Shown piece after piece: positions 43,774-54,537 of a DNA stretch of 64,000 nucleotides; within the stretch, counting starts at the first letter, position 1; each line of letters starts with the position of its first letter. Source of the stretch: Forficula auricularia (Eukaryota > Arthropoda > Insecta > Dermaptera > Forficulidae); NCBI GenBank assembly GCA_024734495.1, contig JALMQS010000030.1, positions 11,944,378-12,008,377 of the forward strand. Reading direction: 5' to 3'. The position numbers and the translations under genes were made by a program. A model generated the notes under the pieces. The model was not told where the DNA came from and ran no database searches. It saw only the letters and a list, made by a program, of their open reading frames with translations.

Positions 43774-44255
43774 GTAAAAAATAAGTAAATTTAAATTAAA
43801 AGGTTGTCTATCTATTTCGAGAATTTCGTTCGGTAATTTATTTAGAGTTATCGAACCCCAGTGCAAAACTTGCTTTCCGGACAGTTGATTTAGATTTTTA
43901 AGAAAACATGAAAAAATGTTGTTTTTTTGATTCATTTTTTCAAAATATCTCAAAAAACGGGTGAATCTATTTTGATTAAAAAAAATTGAACAAAACCATG
44001 GCACTTTGGTCTACAAAAAAGCTTTAATAAGTGAACATCGAAAAAAATTATATTTTTCGAGATATTAAATGTTTTATCAAAATGTATGTTAGTACGTTAG
44101 CAGAGTTTTTGTGTACGCTTTAGCTCAAAAACTTGTCTAAATATCACAACAAAATTTCACATGAAGTATTGGTGCATTGAGATTAAGAGCTGATTAGATT
44201 TTGGTTGAAATCGGGGGGGGGGGGGCGGGTGAATAATTGAATTTATAAGATTTTC
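43774..44255 (+). repeat. Family A repeat, copy 6, with LINE-like flank
   Basis: 43803-43910 matches 46809-46918 (TATCGAACCCCAGTGC, CCGGACAGTTGA). It may be a LINE C-terminal remnant on the minus strand (LNKLPNEI). Family A blocks follow from about 43915. Confidence 0.5.
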
Positions 44256-44470
44256 AAACTAAATAATCAAGAAAAATGAAATTTACTATAAAGGCTTAAT
44301 TTTCATTAAATAGAAAAAATATTTTTGACCCCTATGGACCGGGAGTAGAATAGGTCCATAGGGGTCAAAAAAAATTTTAATTTAAATTATTTTCATTAAA
44401 CTTGGCTGGTCACGGATTTAAATAATTTAAATTAAAAATTTAGAATCTATAAATTTAGATTGTCATTCAA
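44256..44470. repeat. Family N repeat with a hairpin
   Basis: TTTGACCCCTATGGACC and its inverse around GGAGTAGAATA form a strong stem at 44330-44378. The flank matches 47210-47272 plus 47998-48060, where family F copy 3 is inserted. Confidence 0.6.
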
Positions 44471-44475
44471 AGAAT

Positions 44476-44608
44476 TGATGCGTACAAAGCTTACTTGATG
44501 TATTGTTAATCGTTCTATTGTTTATATTTATATTTATATGTTTGTTGATGTTATTGAAAATAAATGTTTTTGAATAAGATTACGAGTATTAATTAATATG
44601 ATCGTAAT
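44476..44608 (+). repeat. 5' LTR
   Basis: TGATGCGTACAAAGC to TATGATCGTAAT. It contains an AATAAATG string (44569-44576) that could serve as a poly(A) signal. Apparently identical to the 3' LTR, which implies a recent insertion. Confidence 0.85.
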
Positions 44609-44610
44609 AT

Positions 44611-44623
44611 TGGCGCCCGAACA
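44611..44623 (+). promoter_or_regulatory. Primer-binding site, lysine-tRNA type
   Basis: TGGCGCCCGAACA, two bases after the LTR, is complementary to the 3' end of tRNA-Lys as used by several retroelements. Confidence 0.8.
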
Positions 44624-44756
44624 ATGTGAAAATGATAAGAAAACCTAGTAGACCACTAGCGAAGAGGAATAAGAAAAATGATTTTGCGAATATGGAAATA
44701 ACGAGGGGGAGATATCGAAGATCAAGGATCATATAAAAAAAGGTGAGCATAGAGTA

Positions 44757-45629
44757 ATGGATTTGGGAGAGGAGGTGAATAAATTAAAAAATGAATTCGA
44801 AAAAATAATAAAAAAATTAAAAGATGATTTGGAAGAGGAAAAAAACAAGAGGATAGAGTTGGAAGAAATAATAAAAAGGAAGGAAAATTCGGAAAAGGGA
44901 AGTGATTTCGAGATTAATAGGAATATTCAATTAGCAGACGTGGGAAAATTCCTTCCGGTGTTTAGAGCTCTCCCAGAGGAAGATCCGAAGTTATTTTTAA
45001 AAAAGGTCGAGAATACTCTATTAAAATATAAAGTACCGGAATATGTTTGGCTCATGGTGGTTTCGGATCAGTTGTTAGATAAGGCCAAGACATGGTGGCG
45101 GGTGGTCAATCAATTTCCAGCGTTGGATTGGAAAGATTTTAAAATGAAATTTCTCCGAGAATACGATAGTTTAATCGTAGTCTCAAAGTTAAAGGTTATG
45201 TTTTATGAGGAGAAACAGAGAAAAGACGAACCTATAAGGTTATTTATTGAGAATAAGATGGCTTTATATAAGAGAGTTTTTCCGGACGAAGATGCTGGTG
45301 CAATCCTTCAAGTTTTAGTGGAGATGATTACTCCACGTGTTAGATCGTCCATTAGGGGAATGAAATTCACTGATATTGAAGGGTTTATGCAGACGGTAGA
45401 AGAAATAGAAAGGGATTTAAAGGATATGGATAAAGAAGAAATAGAAAGGGATTTAAAGGATATGGATAAAGAAGAGAAGACAAGTCCCACTCAGGATAGA
45501 AGTTGCATTCAGGATAGACGTTTTTGTGGATTCTGTAGGCGGGAAGGACATGGGGAAGACACTTGCTTCAAGAAGGGAAACGAGTGGAGGGGCAAGGAAA
45601 AAGGGAGTTCCTTGTCCAAAAAGCAGTAG
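44757..45629 (+). CDS. gag: Gag-like capsid/nucleocapsid protein
   Basis: 290 residues. Residues 1-45 are charged heptads, probably a coiled coil. Residues 60-210 match the Retrotrans_gag pattern, with a KTWWRVV core at 111-117 and KFLREYD at 131-137. A 36-bp tandem duplication (45399-45470) repeats EEIERDLKDMDK at about 215-238. Residues 257-270 form a CCHC zinc knuckle (C257, C260, H265, C270), which binds RNA in the particle. The ATG follows a 130-base leader after the primer site. The frame is intact, so the protein could still be made. The downstream frame overlaps in -1. Confidence 0.85.
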   Translation: MDLGEEVNKLKNEFEKIIKKLKDDLEEEKNKRIELEEIIKRKENSEKGSDFEINRNIQLADVGKFLPVFRALPEEDPKLFLKKVENTLLKYKVPEYVWLMVVSDQLLDKAKTWWRVVNQFPALDWKDFKMKFLREYDSLIVVSKLKVMFYEEKQRKDEPIRLFIENKMALYKRVFPDEDAGAILQVLVEMITPRVRSSIRGMKFTDIEGFMQTVEEIERDLKDMDKEEIERDLKDMDKEEKTSPTQDRSCIQDRRFCGFCRREGHGEDTCFKKGNEWRGKEKGSSLSKKQ

Positions 45630-46006
45630 GATTCCCTAAGAAAGTAGGAATAGAAAGTGAGATCGCTAGTCATATTATTTGTTGTGTGAATAAATTTTCG
45701 GAAATCATTAGGCCATCAATGGAATTAGAAATAGAGGAAAGTAGAATGGCATTAACTAATGAAGATGATTTAATTCCGTACTGGTTGAAGGAAGTCAAGG
45801 AGGATGAGTTGAATATAATGGAAGAGGAGAAACTAGATGCTGGTCAGATGAAATTAAATCAAAATAAGGAAGAGTTACTTCATCAAATAAAATTATATTT
45901 AGAAGAATCGATGGATGGAGCAAAAATTATTGAAAATAGTCAAGAAAGGGGAAGGTTAGTTAAATATCATTCGAGTTATTTTAAACCTAGGAAGAAAGAA
46001 GAATGA
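45563..46006 (+). pseudogene. Residual pol-frame ORF, internal domains deleted
   Basis: It opens 67 bases before the gag stop in the -1 frame, the usual gag-pol arrangement. It encodes an acidic helix-rich stretch and ends VKYHSSYFKPRKKEE, like the last residues of gypsy integrases. No protease DTG, no YxDD and no integrase DDE are present. I infer a large deletion joining the gag end to the pol end. No clear slip heptamer is seen. Confidence 0.5.
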
Positions 46007-46033
46007 TCCTGTGGGAAGCTGCGTCCGTGTTCT

Positions 46034-46047
46034 AAGGAGGGGAGAAT
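46034..46047 (+). promoter_or_regulatory. Polypurine tract
   Basis: AAGGAGGGGAGAA just before the 3' LTR, the expected primer for plus-strand synthesis. Confidence 0.75.
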
Positions 46048-46180
46048 TGATGCGTACAAAGCTTACTTGATGTATTGTTAATCGTTCTATTGTTTATATT
46101 TATATTTATATGTTTGTTGATGTTATTGAAAATAAATGTTTTTGAATAAGATTACGAGTATTAATTAATATGATCGTAAT
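46048..46180 (+). repeat. 3' LTR
   Basis: Matches 44476-44608 base for base as far as I can read. Followed by AGAAT (46181-46185). Confidence 0.85.
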
Positions 46181-46185
46181 AGAAT

Positions 46186-46628
46186 GCATTTTAAATGAAT
46201 TTACTATTTTCCCAACTTAATTATTCTTGGCGAATTTAACTTGGCTGCACAGTAGATTTGAACTACTTTTTCAAACTTGGCCTGTTTTTTTCAGAGAATG
46301 TTTTGGTTGAGATTTCTATTACATGCTAGAAGAGTTCTATATAGTCATATTGCTGTTGTGAACCAGAGTATCAAAAAGCAATAGGAGTAAAATATTTTAA
46401 AATCTTGTTAAATTTTAGTACTAGGGTTCAATTCGAGACTGGGTCAATATAAGTCTACTAGCATGTAAAGATACTATATCTACTATTTTCAACAAATTAA
46501 TTTTTTAATTTTACTCCCAAGTTATGAAGATATTGAAGAAATTCAAAATTCGAATTACTCGTCAATTTCTAATCAAACAGATAGCTGAGTCTGAATAAAA
46601 CAGGTCATTATACTTTCGATATAGTTTA
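46186..46628. other. AT-rich, nothing recognised
   Basis: No gene seen. Confidence 0.35.
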
Positions 46629-46724
46629 CCCAGGTAACCACAATATCCTCAGAATATTCTAAGGATATTCTAAGGACATTTAAATCTTCTTAGAATATTC
46701 TGAGGATATTGTGTGTTACCTGGG
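46629..46724 (+). mobile_element. 96-bp palindromic MITE, copy 3 (TSD TA)
   Basis: CCCAGGTAAC...GTTACCTGGG with TA at 46627-46628 and 46725-46726. Confidence 0.88.
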
Positions 46725-46726
46725 TA

Positions 46727-47220
46727 AGTAGAATTTCTTCTTTCTTGCAAACCCCAGTATGTAGTCAACCACGAAGACAGATTATTAAAGGAATTTCCAC
46801 TAGATGCACGGTTGTCTATCTATTTCAAGAATTCCGTTCGGTAATTTATATAAAATTATCGAACCCCAGTGCCAAACTTGTTTTCCGGACAGTTGACTTA
46901 GATTTTTAAGAAAACATCATCTTTACAGGGTATGGTCAATTATTGTAATCGTGTTAAAGTGTTTTTTTTTGCTTCGTCTACAAAAAATTCCTAATAAGTA
47001 AACATGGAATTTTTTTTATTTTTTTAGATATTAAATATTTTGTCAAAATGTCTGTTAGTACGTTAGCATAATTTTTTATATATCTCAAAAACTACATAGT
47101 CTGAATATCACAACGAAATTTCACATGTAGTTTTGATGCATTGAGATTAATAGCTGATTAGATTTTGGTTAAAATTGAAACAAAAATTAAGAGTAAGATT
47201 TAAAAATTGAAATTATAAGA
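46727..47220 (+). repeat. LINE-like remnant and family A copy 7
   Basis: 46809-46918 repeats 43803-43910. Then CAGGGTATGGTCAATTATTG and other family A blocks follow, badly eroded. Confidence 0.5.
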
Positions 47221-47272
47221 TTTTCAATCTAAAAATCAAGAAAAATGAAATTTACCATAATGACTTATTTTT

Positions 47273-47989
47273 AACCGACTTCAAAAAAGGAGGAGGTTCT
47301 CTATTCGACTGAATTTTTTTTTTTTTTTTTGTGCCTCATATCTCAGCCAATTCTCAACCGATTTTGAAAAAATTTTTTGCATTGGGTCCAGTCTAGCTTC
47401 CGATTGGTCCCATTTTTTTTCGTTTTTTTTCTAGGTATTAGACCTTTTTTGTTAGGTTTGTTTAGGCCTAACTTCTTTGTTTATGAACCGATTTCGATGG
47501 TTCTTTTTTTATCCGAAAGGGGTGTCTTAGGGATGGTGTCATATTAATTTGGTCAAGTTCTGACGATATGATCACTATTAATAACTTCACTAAAAAGAGA
47601 AAAATAAAAATAATTTTTAAGAAAAAATAAAAACCGACTTCAAAAAATTAAATGCAACAAATAAAAAATACACTAAAAGGTATAAAATAATTATTATCTT
47701 ATTTAGTTACAATTAAACGACGAAATATTAACACGAAATTACTTTTTAAAGTCGGTGCCAAACATATACTTTTTATGAATCGCACTCGACGGATCTTACT
47801 TAGTACGTTTGGCGGGTACGCTCGCTTATAGGTATAGTTTGTTTGGTACCGACTTCAAAAAGTAATTTCATGTTAATATTTCGTCGTTTAATTGTAACTA
47901 AATAAGATTATAATTATTTTATACCTTTTAGTGTATTTTATTTGTTGCATTTAATTTTTTGAAGTCGGTTTTTATTTTTTTCTTAAAAA
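47273..47989 (+). mobile_element. Family F element, copy 3, with 8-bp target duplication
   Basis: AACCGACTTC... to ...TCTTAAAAA, flanked by TTATTTTT (47265-47272, 47990-47997). The empty target is preserved in family N at 44300-44315. The right half is a long hairpin. No protein. This copy fixes the true ends of the family. Confidence 0.75.
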
Positions 47990-47997
47990 TTATTTTT

Positions 47998-48190
47998 TCA
48001 TCAAATAGTGAAAAAGAAACTTGACCCCTATGGACCGGGGTAGAATAAGTCCATAGTATCCCCTGCTTATCGTAAAAGGCGACTAAAAGGGGTTGGACGG
48101 GAGGCTAACAAGCTCACTCCGTAAAAAAACCTCCCAGTCATGGAGAGCAAATCCTTTGCTTCCATTTAACTGGGAGAAGAATATTAAGAA
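47998..48190 (+). repeat. Structured GC-rich repeat, possibly a LINE 5' region
   Basis: CTATGGAC...GTCCATAG hairpin, then CCCCTGCTTATCGTAAAAGG, CGACTAAAAGGGG and a CTCCC/GGGAG pair. Such compact stems precede ORFs in some LINEs, but no ORF follows. Confidence 0.4.
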
Positions 48191-48829
48191 GACATCTACG
48201 AGTATATAAAACAAAAATAATACATATTAAGATTCTAAAGAAAAAAACAACTATTTTTCATTTGAGAAGATTCTCATATAAGAAACTTGGATATTATATG
48301 TATCAGGCTGCTTCGCAGCCTGGATACATATATTAACGTTACGCTCGATCTGAGAGTAGCAAAACCGCCTGGTTTCCATTGCGGGAGTCCCCTCTCCTAA
48401 GTAAGTTCTTTGACTTCTTAATAATACAAATTTGGAACTCATATATATATTCCATTCATGTATAGGATGCAAACTGCACCTCTGATGCAATTTTTAATCA
48501 GTTCATAAAAATTTATCCAGGAATTAAATTAAAATCCCAATCAGAATTCTATTAAATAGAATTTTTGACATATTTTAAATAAAATAGAATTGGAATTGAT
48601 TCTAAAATATCAGAGAAAAAGATTTTTGATTAAATTCGCGTGACAATCATAAACTAATAAAAAAATCAATTAAACAATAAAATGAATAAAACGACAATTA
48701 AAACGTTTGAATTGCAACAATGGACATGTTTGAATTCAAATTTATCATATTTTAACGGAATTTTTTAATATAAAATTCCAATTCAAATATACACATTGCC
48801 ATTTGATTGGTGGCATTCTTAAAGCCAAT
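48191..48829. other. Mostly AT-rich, one GC patch
   Basis: 48300-48400 is GC-richer (TCTGAGAGTAGCAAAACC). The 79-residue minus frame has no recognised domain. Confidence 0.35.
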
Positions 48830-48950
48830 TTTTTGATGATTTTCATCAAGGGACGCTTGTCCGAGGGGGTAGAGGTCGCTGCCTAATTAATTAATTGTGT
48901 GGACGACGCCGACTTCTCAAGTTCAAGTCGCGTCCTTGCTATTATTATTT
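48830..48950 (+). repeat. Possible tRNA-like SINE remnant
   Basis: GGGACGC and GCGTCCT could pair as an acceptor stem. TGTCCGAGGGGG and AAGTTCAAGTC resemble boxes A and B. The D and anticodon arms do not fold. Confidence 0.35.
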
Positions 48951-49339
48951 TATTTATTTATTTTTTTTTTTAATAAAATTTGAATCATTTTTTGAACTCC
49001 ACCGTGTGATATATATTTATTTTTTAAATATTAATTATTTTTTATTAAGACTAAAAATTGTTTTTATTTTTTGACATTATTTTTTTAATCTAACAAATAA
49101 ATTTCTATATGGCCTTAATCATAGCAGGGATTCAAAAATCCATTCTAAAAATTTTTTTATTATATTTTAAATAAAACAGAATTCTTTTTAAAGGCTTTTT
49201 TGTTGAGAAATTAATTTAAAACCGGTGTTGTATAGATGTATTTAATTATATTTTTATGATAATGTAATGAAATCACGTGATTGGAGACTTCAATATGGTC
49301 TAATTAAATAATTTAAATTAATTAAAAACTTAAATATTA
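48951..49339. other. AT-rich, nothing recognised
   Basis: No gene. Confidence 0.35.
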
Positions 49340-49565
49340 TACATTTTTTTTTTATAAATTTTATTAAACCAATTATTTTACATTAATTAATGTATACCTT
49401 GTATTTTAGCTTCGATTCCGGAGATTGCTTCTCCACCATCGAGTGTCCTTATTCATCTTTAGTCCTTGTTTTTAATAAGAGGAAAAATCTAATTAGATAA
49501 AAAAACCTCTTTTCCGATAATTATTTCAATTCCATTATTCCCCAATCAAGTCGATTGGATCTCAC
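49340..49565 (+). repeat. Family D repeat
   Basis: TACCTTGTATTTTAGCTTCG, GCTTCTCCACCATCGAGTGT and ACCTCTTTTCCGATAATTAT. The same block occurs twice, inverted, inside family B copy 6 (59980-60530). Confidence 0.65.
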
Positions 49566-50330
49566 CACACCCCTTTCCAAATATTATACATTAATAAAAT
49601 TGCTTGATAATCAGCGTAGAACATTACTGGAATCCATTGTTAGATTTTCGGGGACAAATTTTTGTTTAATTTTTGTCGAGCAGTGTAATGATCAGAATAG
49701 ATTTTTGTGTATTAAACATAGTAGTATCTTTCTATGATAACTTAAACATAATAAAGAAAATATATATATATATATATATATTTAAAATTAATAAAAATCT
49801 ACAAAAATTCAAATTTCTCAATTATTCAGTGAACTTATTAAATAATAATACAAAATAGTAAGTAAAAAAAATTTATTTAAACCAGAGATTCTACTTAAAA
49901 ATTCGCAAAGGGTAAAACTTTTATCATTAATTTTTTAAATTAGACGAAGTGAATAAATAAAAAAACTCTTGAAAGAAAAAGTTGTTTAAGGATAAGGGAT
50001 TAGTCGGGAAGAATGTCACATGAGAGAAAAATATGTACTAGGTGAAAGTATTTTGTAATTAGAAAAACAAAATATTTTTAACCAAGTTAAATAAATATTT
50101 ATTTATATTAAAGTAGTTAGTGTGTGGGAATATTTAGTATGTTGGTTAAATTAAAACAAATATTATTTATGTGGATAGATCTAAAAAAGAAGGTTCGAAT
50201 TAATTATGAAAAAGTTAACAAATAAACAAAATATATTTAGCTACTTGGTTGTTTAATTATTTGTTTATTTTTATGAGAAATACTGTAAGTATATCTATTA
50301 TTAAACTATATATATATATATATATATATA
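49566..50330. other. AT-rich with TA runs
   Basis: TA runs at 49759-49780 and 50309-50330. The two short frames near 49600 have no known family. Confidence 0.4.
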
Positions 50331-50884
50331 TCTATTATTAAACGAGCAAAAATTGTTTGTATATATATTTGTATATATATTTATATATATATTTGTATCA
50401 TTGTTCTATTTTGAAAACGGCTTTATCGATTTTGATGAAACAAATTCTATTAACAAGTTTTGAGGATGAGAAAGCAATTTGGCTAGGTCTGGACCTCGAC
50501 AAATTTAATCTTAATTGATCTTTTCTTAATTAAAGTAATTATTGACAGATGAAAATCTCAATAAAAAATTTTGTTTAGATTTTTTTCAATTATGTTTTAT
50601 TTTTAATTGGTTTTTTAATTTTAAAACCCACTAATGGGTTATAGCAAATATTAATACATATATATTAAAATTAGGAATTTTTTGTTTGTTTTTAATTAAC
50701 AGGTGTCTAAATCATAACAAAACAGGTGTGTTTACAAATAAAGAGGTTGAAGTGGCTTTTTTTATATAACTTGGAAACAAATCTTATTTAATTTTGTGTT
50801 TTTATTTCAGATCCTATACGATTATTTTTTTTATTATTTTTTCCCTATTTATTTTACCGTGCATCGTTTGATGGCTCCAGGTAC
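50331..50884 (+). mobile_element. Family B element, copy 5 (short)
   Basis: TCTATTATTAAACGAGC to ATGGCTCCAGGTA. It lacks the C-rich section, and its 5' end abuts a TA run. Confidence 0.7.
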
Positions 50885-50943
50885 TATCTAATAAAATGTT
50901 TTAATTAGATAAATCTTTATTTTACTTTCTTTATTTTTTTATT

Positions 50944-50990
50944 CAAAGTCGACGTTTCGGGGTATTCTTCCCTCCTTCGTCAGGCTTTTG
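50944..50990 (-). ncRNA. Hammerhead-ribozyme-like motif (ACGT class)
   Basis: Core CTGACGA (50983-50977), extra A, stem II GG-A-GG/CCCC (50975-50959), GAA (50958-50956), ACGT (50955-50952) and C17 at 50951. Stem I pairs TTC-AAAGC with GaCTTTGAA, with one bulge on each side. Flanks resemble 6521-6926, but no opposite arm was found. Confidence 0.55.
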
Positions 50991-51960
50991 AAAAGGTCAT
51001 GAAGGAAGTACAAAATTTTTCATTATCTGTTTGAATTTTTTTTTACCTTCCAGACATTTCTAAATTACAATATGCTTTAAAAAACCCTTCGAGTAAATTC
51101 AATAACACTTTGGTTCCGCAATTTAAAAAACTTTCAATTTTATACTTTTGATTAATTCAAAGGTTCTTTCTTGACTGAATATAAATTTCAAATATATATC
51201 AAACCAAATAGGAGATAAAAATTTATAGATATTGATAGGAATCGGGGGTTGATATTTCAAGATTTATTAAACGCTATAAAAATATAATAATAATTTATAT
51301 ATAGGTATATAAAATGTTTTATTGGGTGTCGTCTATTAAAGTAACATCTGGTAGAACCTGAAGAGGTTCTGAATTTGGTTCTATTGATTTTTTTTCTTTC
51401 CGGTTTTATGGATTCGCCTATAAAGCAACCCTAAATGAATGCAGCTCATTCCTTTTCCCATTCCGGGGGGTGGTTTTTTCCCTACCACTTCCGACCTGCC
51501 CACCTTCCCGCCCTTCTACTCACCTGCCGGTTGAAATATGCGATTTGATTAAAGCCAATCTACATACGGAAATTATTCATGGCAAAATAGATAATATTTA
51601 ATCAGAAATGGTCAAATTAGAAATTCAATTTTTGTTTTTATAATATTTCACAATTTATACAAGAAATTTAGGTACCTCTGATTAGTTAACGAATTGAAAA
51701 ATTTAGTTAAAGACGAACGTTGTTAATGAGAATATATTTACTCAACATGATTTTAAACTTACTACATATTTTATTATTTAAATCAGACGTCTTCAACCTT
51801 AATTATGTCCCTGAGCTACCACCCTAGCTTTCCAAGTTAAAATCATCCTTTTATTAGTTGAATAAAAGATTTCACTGTCGATGGTAACAGAATTGTTTTT
51901 ATTTTAGGTTAAAAATAAAATAAAATGAGAGAGTCTTCTGTTTTTTAAATAAAATAATTT
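50991..51960. other. Mostly AT-rich, nothing recognised
   Basis: No coding similarity or shared repeat. Confidence 0.35.
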
Positions 51961-51969
51961 TTAATTATT

Positions 51970-52020
51970 TCTAGAGACTATAGTTTTGAAGGCATTGCCT
52001 TCATCATCAGTCTATCACAA
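51970..52020 (-). pseudogene. Hammerhead motif with altered G12
   Basis: Core CTGATGA (52010-52004), extra T, stem II GAAGGC-AAT-GCCTTC (52002-51988), then AAA where GAA is required, ACTATAGT (51984-51977) and C17. Loss of G12, the catalytic general base, should abolish cleavage. Confidence 0.6.
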
Positions 52021-52312
52021 ATATTTCAAATTAGTTACAAATTAAGATTTATACATTGAAAATTTTGAAAAATATATAATGTCTTTTTCTTCGTGTTTCC
52101 TCTTGGGAGAATTTTTTTTTTTTATTTATTGATGATGTTATGTACATAGGTCAGAGTAGACTCTTATAGTGTACATTCAAAGAGAGAAAAAAAAAGAAAC
52201 TGACAAATATAGAGATTGACAATATAAAGAAAAATAAAATACAAATTATATATAAAAATACAAAACAAAATATAAAATACAAAATATACACTACAAAATA
52301 TAAAATAGACAA
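52021..52312. other. A-rich DNA
   Basis: No gene. Confidence 0.35.
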
Positions 52313-52331
52313 TCTATATAATAAAAAATAA

Positions 52332-53027
52332 TTCTTGAAGAAAAATAAAAACCGACTTCAAAAATGCAACAAATAAAATACACTAAAAGGTATAAAATAA
52401 TTATTATCTTATTTAGTTACAACTAAACGACGAAATATTAACATGAAATTACTTTTGAAGTCGGTGCCAAACAAACTATACCTATAAGCCCGCCAAACAT
52501 ACTAAGTAAGATCCGTCGAGTGCGATTCATAAAAGGTATATGTTTAGCACCAACTTCAAAAAGTAATTTCATGTTAATATTTCGTCGTTTAGTTGTAACT
52601 AAATAAGATAATAATTATTTTATACCTTTTAGTGTATTTTATTTGTTGCATTTTTTGAAGTCGGTTTTTATTTTTTTCTTAAAACTTATTTTATTTTTCT
52701 CTTTTTAGTGATGTTATTAATAGTGATCATATCATCAGAACTTGATCAAATTAATATGGCACCATCCCTAAAACACCCCTTTCGGATAAAAAATGAACCA
52801 TCGAAATCGGTTCATAAACAAAGAGGTTAGGTCTAAACAAACCTAATAAAAAAGGTCTAATACCTATGAAAAAAACGAAAAAAAAATGGGACCAATCGGA
52901 AGCTAGACTGGACCCAATGCAAAAATTTTTTTCAAAATCAGTTGAGAATTGAGCGGAGATATAGGCACAAAAAAAAAAAAAAAAAATTCAATCGAATAGA
53001 GAACCTCCTCCTTTTTTGAAGTCGGTT
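52332..53027 (-). mobile_element. Family F element, copy 4
   Basis: The hairpin half comes first, then the CGAAATCGGTTCATAAAC section, ending GAAGTCGGTT. Inserted 20 bases inside Helitron 2. Confidence 0.75.
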
Positions 53028-53242
53028 AAAAATGAATTTCTGTTTCTTCGTAAGCGCACATCTCTCAAATGCCTGGACCGATTTGGCTAATTTTTTTCGT
53101 GTTCGTAATAGTACAATTCAGGTTAATACGTAAAAAAAAAATTGGAAGAGTTGTCCGGAAAATTGGAAAATTCAAGAAAAACGAAAAAAAATTCAGGTTA
53201 GCCAACATAGCTTACCAAACAATAAAAGAACTAAACTTGCAA

Positions 53243-53499
53243 AAAAACAAGTGAATACATATATCCCCATGACTTCAAGGAACTGGAACTCTCTCCCAGC
53301 CTCTATCTTTCCCAGCACCTATGATCTTCAAACCTTCAAAACCAGGGTGCATAGACACCTACGTCTACACCCTCTCACATAATCAACTTTCCCTTCTCTT
53401 CGGTAATGCAAGGGTCTTTCGAGATCCATAGGGGCTACATCTTTACTGAGTGCACCCCTTCTTGCATTCGATTGCATTAAAAAAAAAAATAAAAAAGTG
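53243..53499 (+). mobile_element. Very short 5'-truncated LINE insertion
   Basis: Interrupts Helitron 2 between AACAAGTG and TTGGTGGTCC. Helitron 1 has the same bases joined at about 10190. AGTG is repeated after the A-run at about 53477-53496. Confidence 0.75.
53269..53382 (+). pseudogene. Non-LTR ORF2 extreme C-terminus
   Basis: Reads MTSRNWNSLPASIFPSTYDL and then QTFKTRVHRHL. RxWNSLPxxIFPxxxxxxxFKxRVxRHL is the standard terminal motif of Jockey/RTE-group polyproteins. The ATG is internal to the ancestral gene. Confidence 0.8.
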
Positions 53500-54256
53500 T
53501 TGGTGGTCCTGTTTGTAAGATTTTTGAGTGTCATTAATTCTCAATAGTTCTAACTACATTGTCGTTGAAGAAGAATTTAATACTGCAACAAAGATTTAAA
53601 AAACAATCTATTTTTTACTTTATTTTTTATCATGATAACTGAATTTTTGAAAAAATTATGGTTATTTAAAAAAAGCTATTTTTTCAAAAATTCCTAACTT
53701 CTTTTGGGTTTGATGAAATTTTTTAAAAAAATTCTGAAAACCGTCTTTAATAGGGTAGACAAAAATAAAAAAATTTTCAGCCAAGCTTTTGATTATATAT
53801 ATATAGATGAAAAATATTTAATTTAAAATAAAATATGTTATTTAAAAATCATTTTTCTTAAAAATACCCTTGGGAATCTCACCTCATTCTTTTTCTATTG
53901 TATTTAAGACCCTCAGCCATTTCAAAAGAACTAAGCCTTTTGGCTTTTGTATTCGAGCTCATTCATTCATTTCAATATTATTTATTTATTTCAAAGTTAA
54001 CTATAAAGGATTATTGAAACTATACTAACTAAACTAACTGAAATGAATTAATTAGCATTTGGAATTTCTTTAAAAATATATTTTAAAGATTAAAACCAAA
54101 TATATATTATATTTATAGTATATTTATTCTCTGTAACTAATAAAACATCAATAAAGCGCACACGTAGGGGTCCAGGGGCAAAGCCCCTCCTAATAAAAGG
54201 CCCGCCAAAGGCGGGCCTTGAAGCTAGTATAAAATATGTTAGAGGCTATAGTATTA

Positions 54257-54445
54257 TCATGATAAAGTTTCAGTGAGTCCACGCAAAAAGCGGGCAGCAG
54301 AGGATGGTTGTCTTAGGGCACAGGGCATTGAGATCCACAGTAGTGGGGCTGTGATCTCAAATGACCTCGATCTGAGGGCAGTCTGATGACGCGGGCATAC
54401 CAGGGCTCTTGATCTTGAAGGACCAGGGGTGAGTAGTTCCGCCAA
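54257..54445 (-). pseudogene. Non-LTR ORF2 C-terminal fragment
   Basis: The minus strand reads SRALVCPRHQTALRSRSFEI, then TAPLLWISMPCALR and AARFLRGLTE. It matches the SFxxxAPxLWNSLPxxLR ... FxxxL ending of LINE proteins (I replaces N). Composition is GC-richer than the surroundings. Confidence 0.65.
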
Positions 54446-54537
54446 GTAGGAAGGAGACCCCGATATAAGGACCCTATGGACAAACCTCAGGTATCTGAAC
54501 CTTTATATAGTTAGGAAGGCTGAGGCCTAATACCTCT
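54446..54537. other. Flank of the LINE fragment
   Basis: No separate feature. Confidence 0.3.

Larger units (their letters stand above)
44476..46180 (+). mobile_element. Non-autonomous gypsy-like LTR retrotransposon
   Basis: Identical-length 133-bp LTRs (44476-44608, 46048-46180), AGAAT on both flanks, a primer site, gag and a purine tract before the 3' LTR. Protease, reverse transcriptase, RNase H and most of integrase are missing. It could move only with enzymes from a full-length relative. AGAAT also precedes the 3' LTR, so the LTR/TSD boundary is ambiguous by a few bases. Confidence 0.85.
52313..54227 (+). mobile_element. Non-autonomous Helitron 2 with two nested insertions
   Basis: The TCTATATAATAAAAAAT start is split from its continuation AAAAATGAATTTCTG by a family F copy. 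The 3' end is GGCCCGCCAAAGGCGGGCC (54199-54217), TTGAAG, CTAG|T. A LINE fragment sits at 53243-53499. The interior is co-linear with Helitron 1. Confidence 0.8.

Noticed and set aside
48251..48490. 79-residue minus ORF as a gene
   Set aside because: No domain, no start context or neighbours to support it. It overlaps a GC patch that looks repeat-derived.
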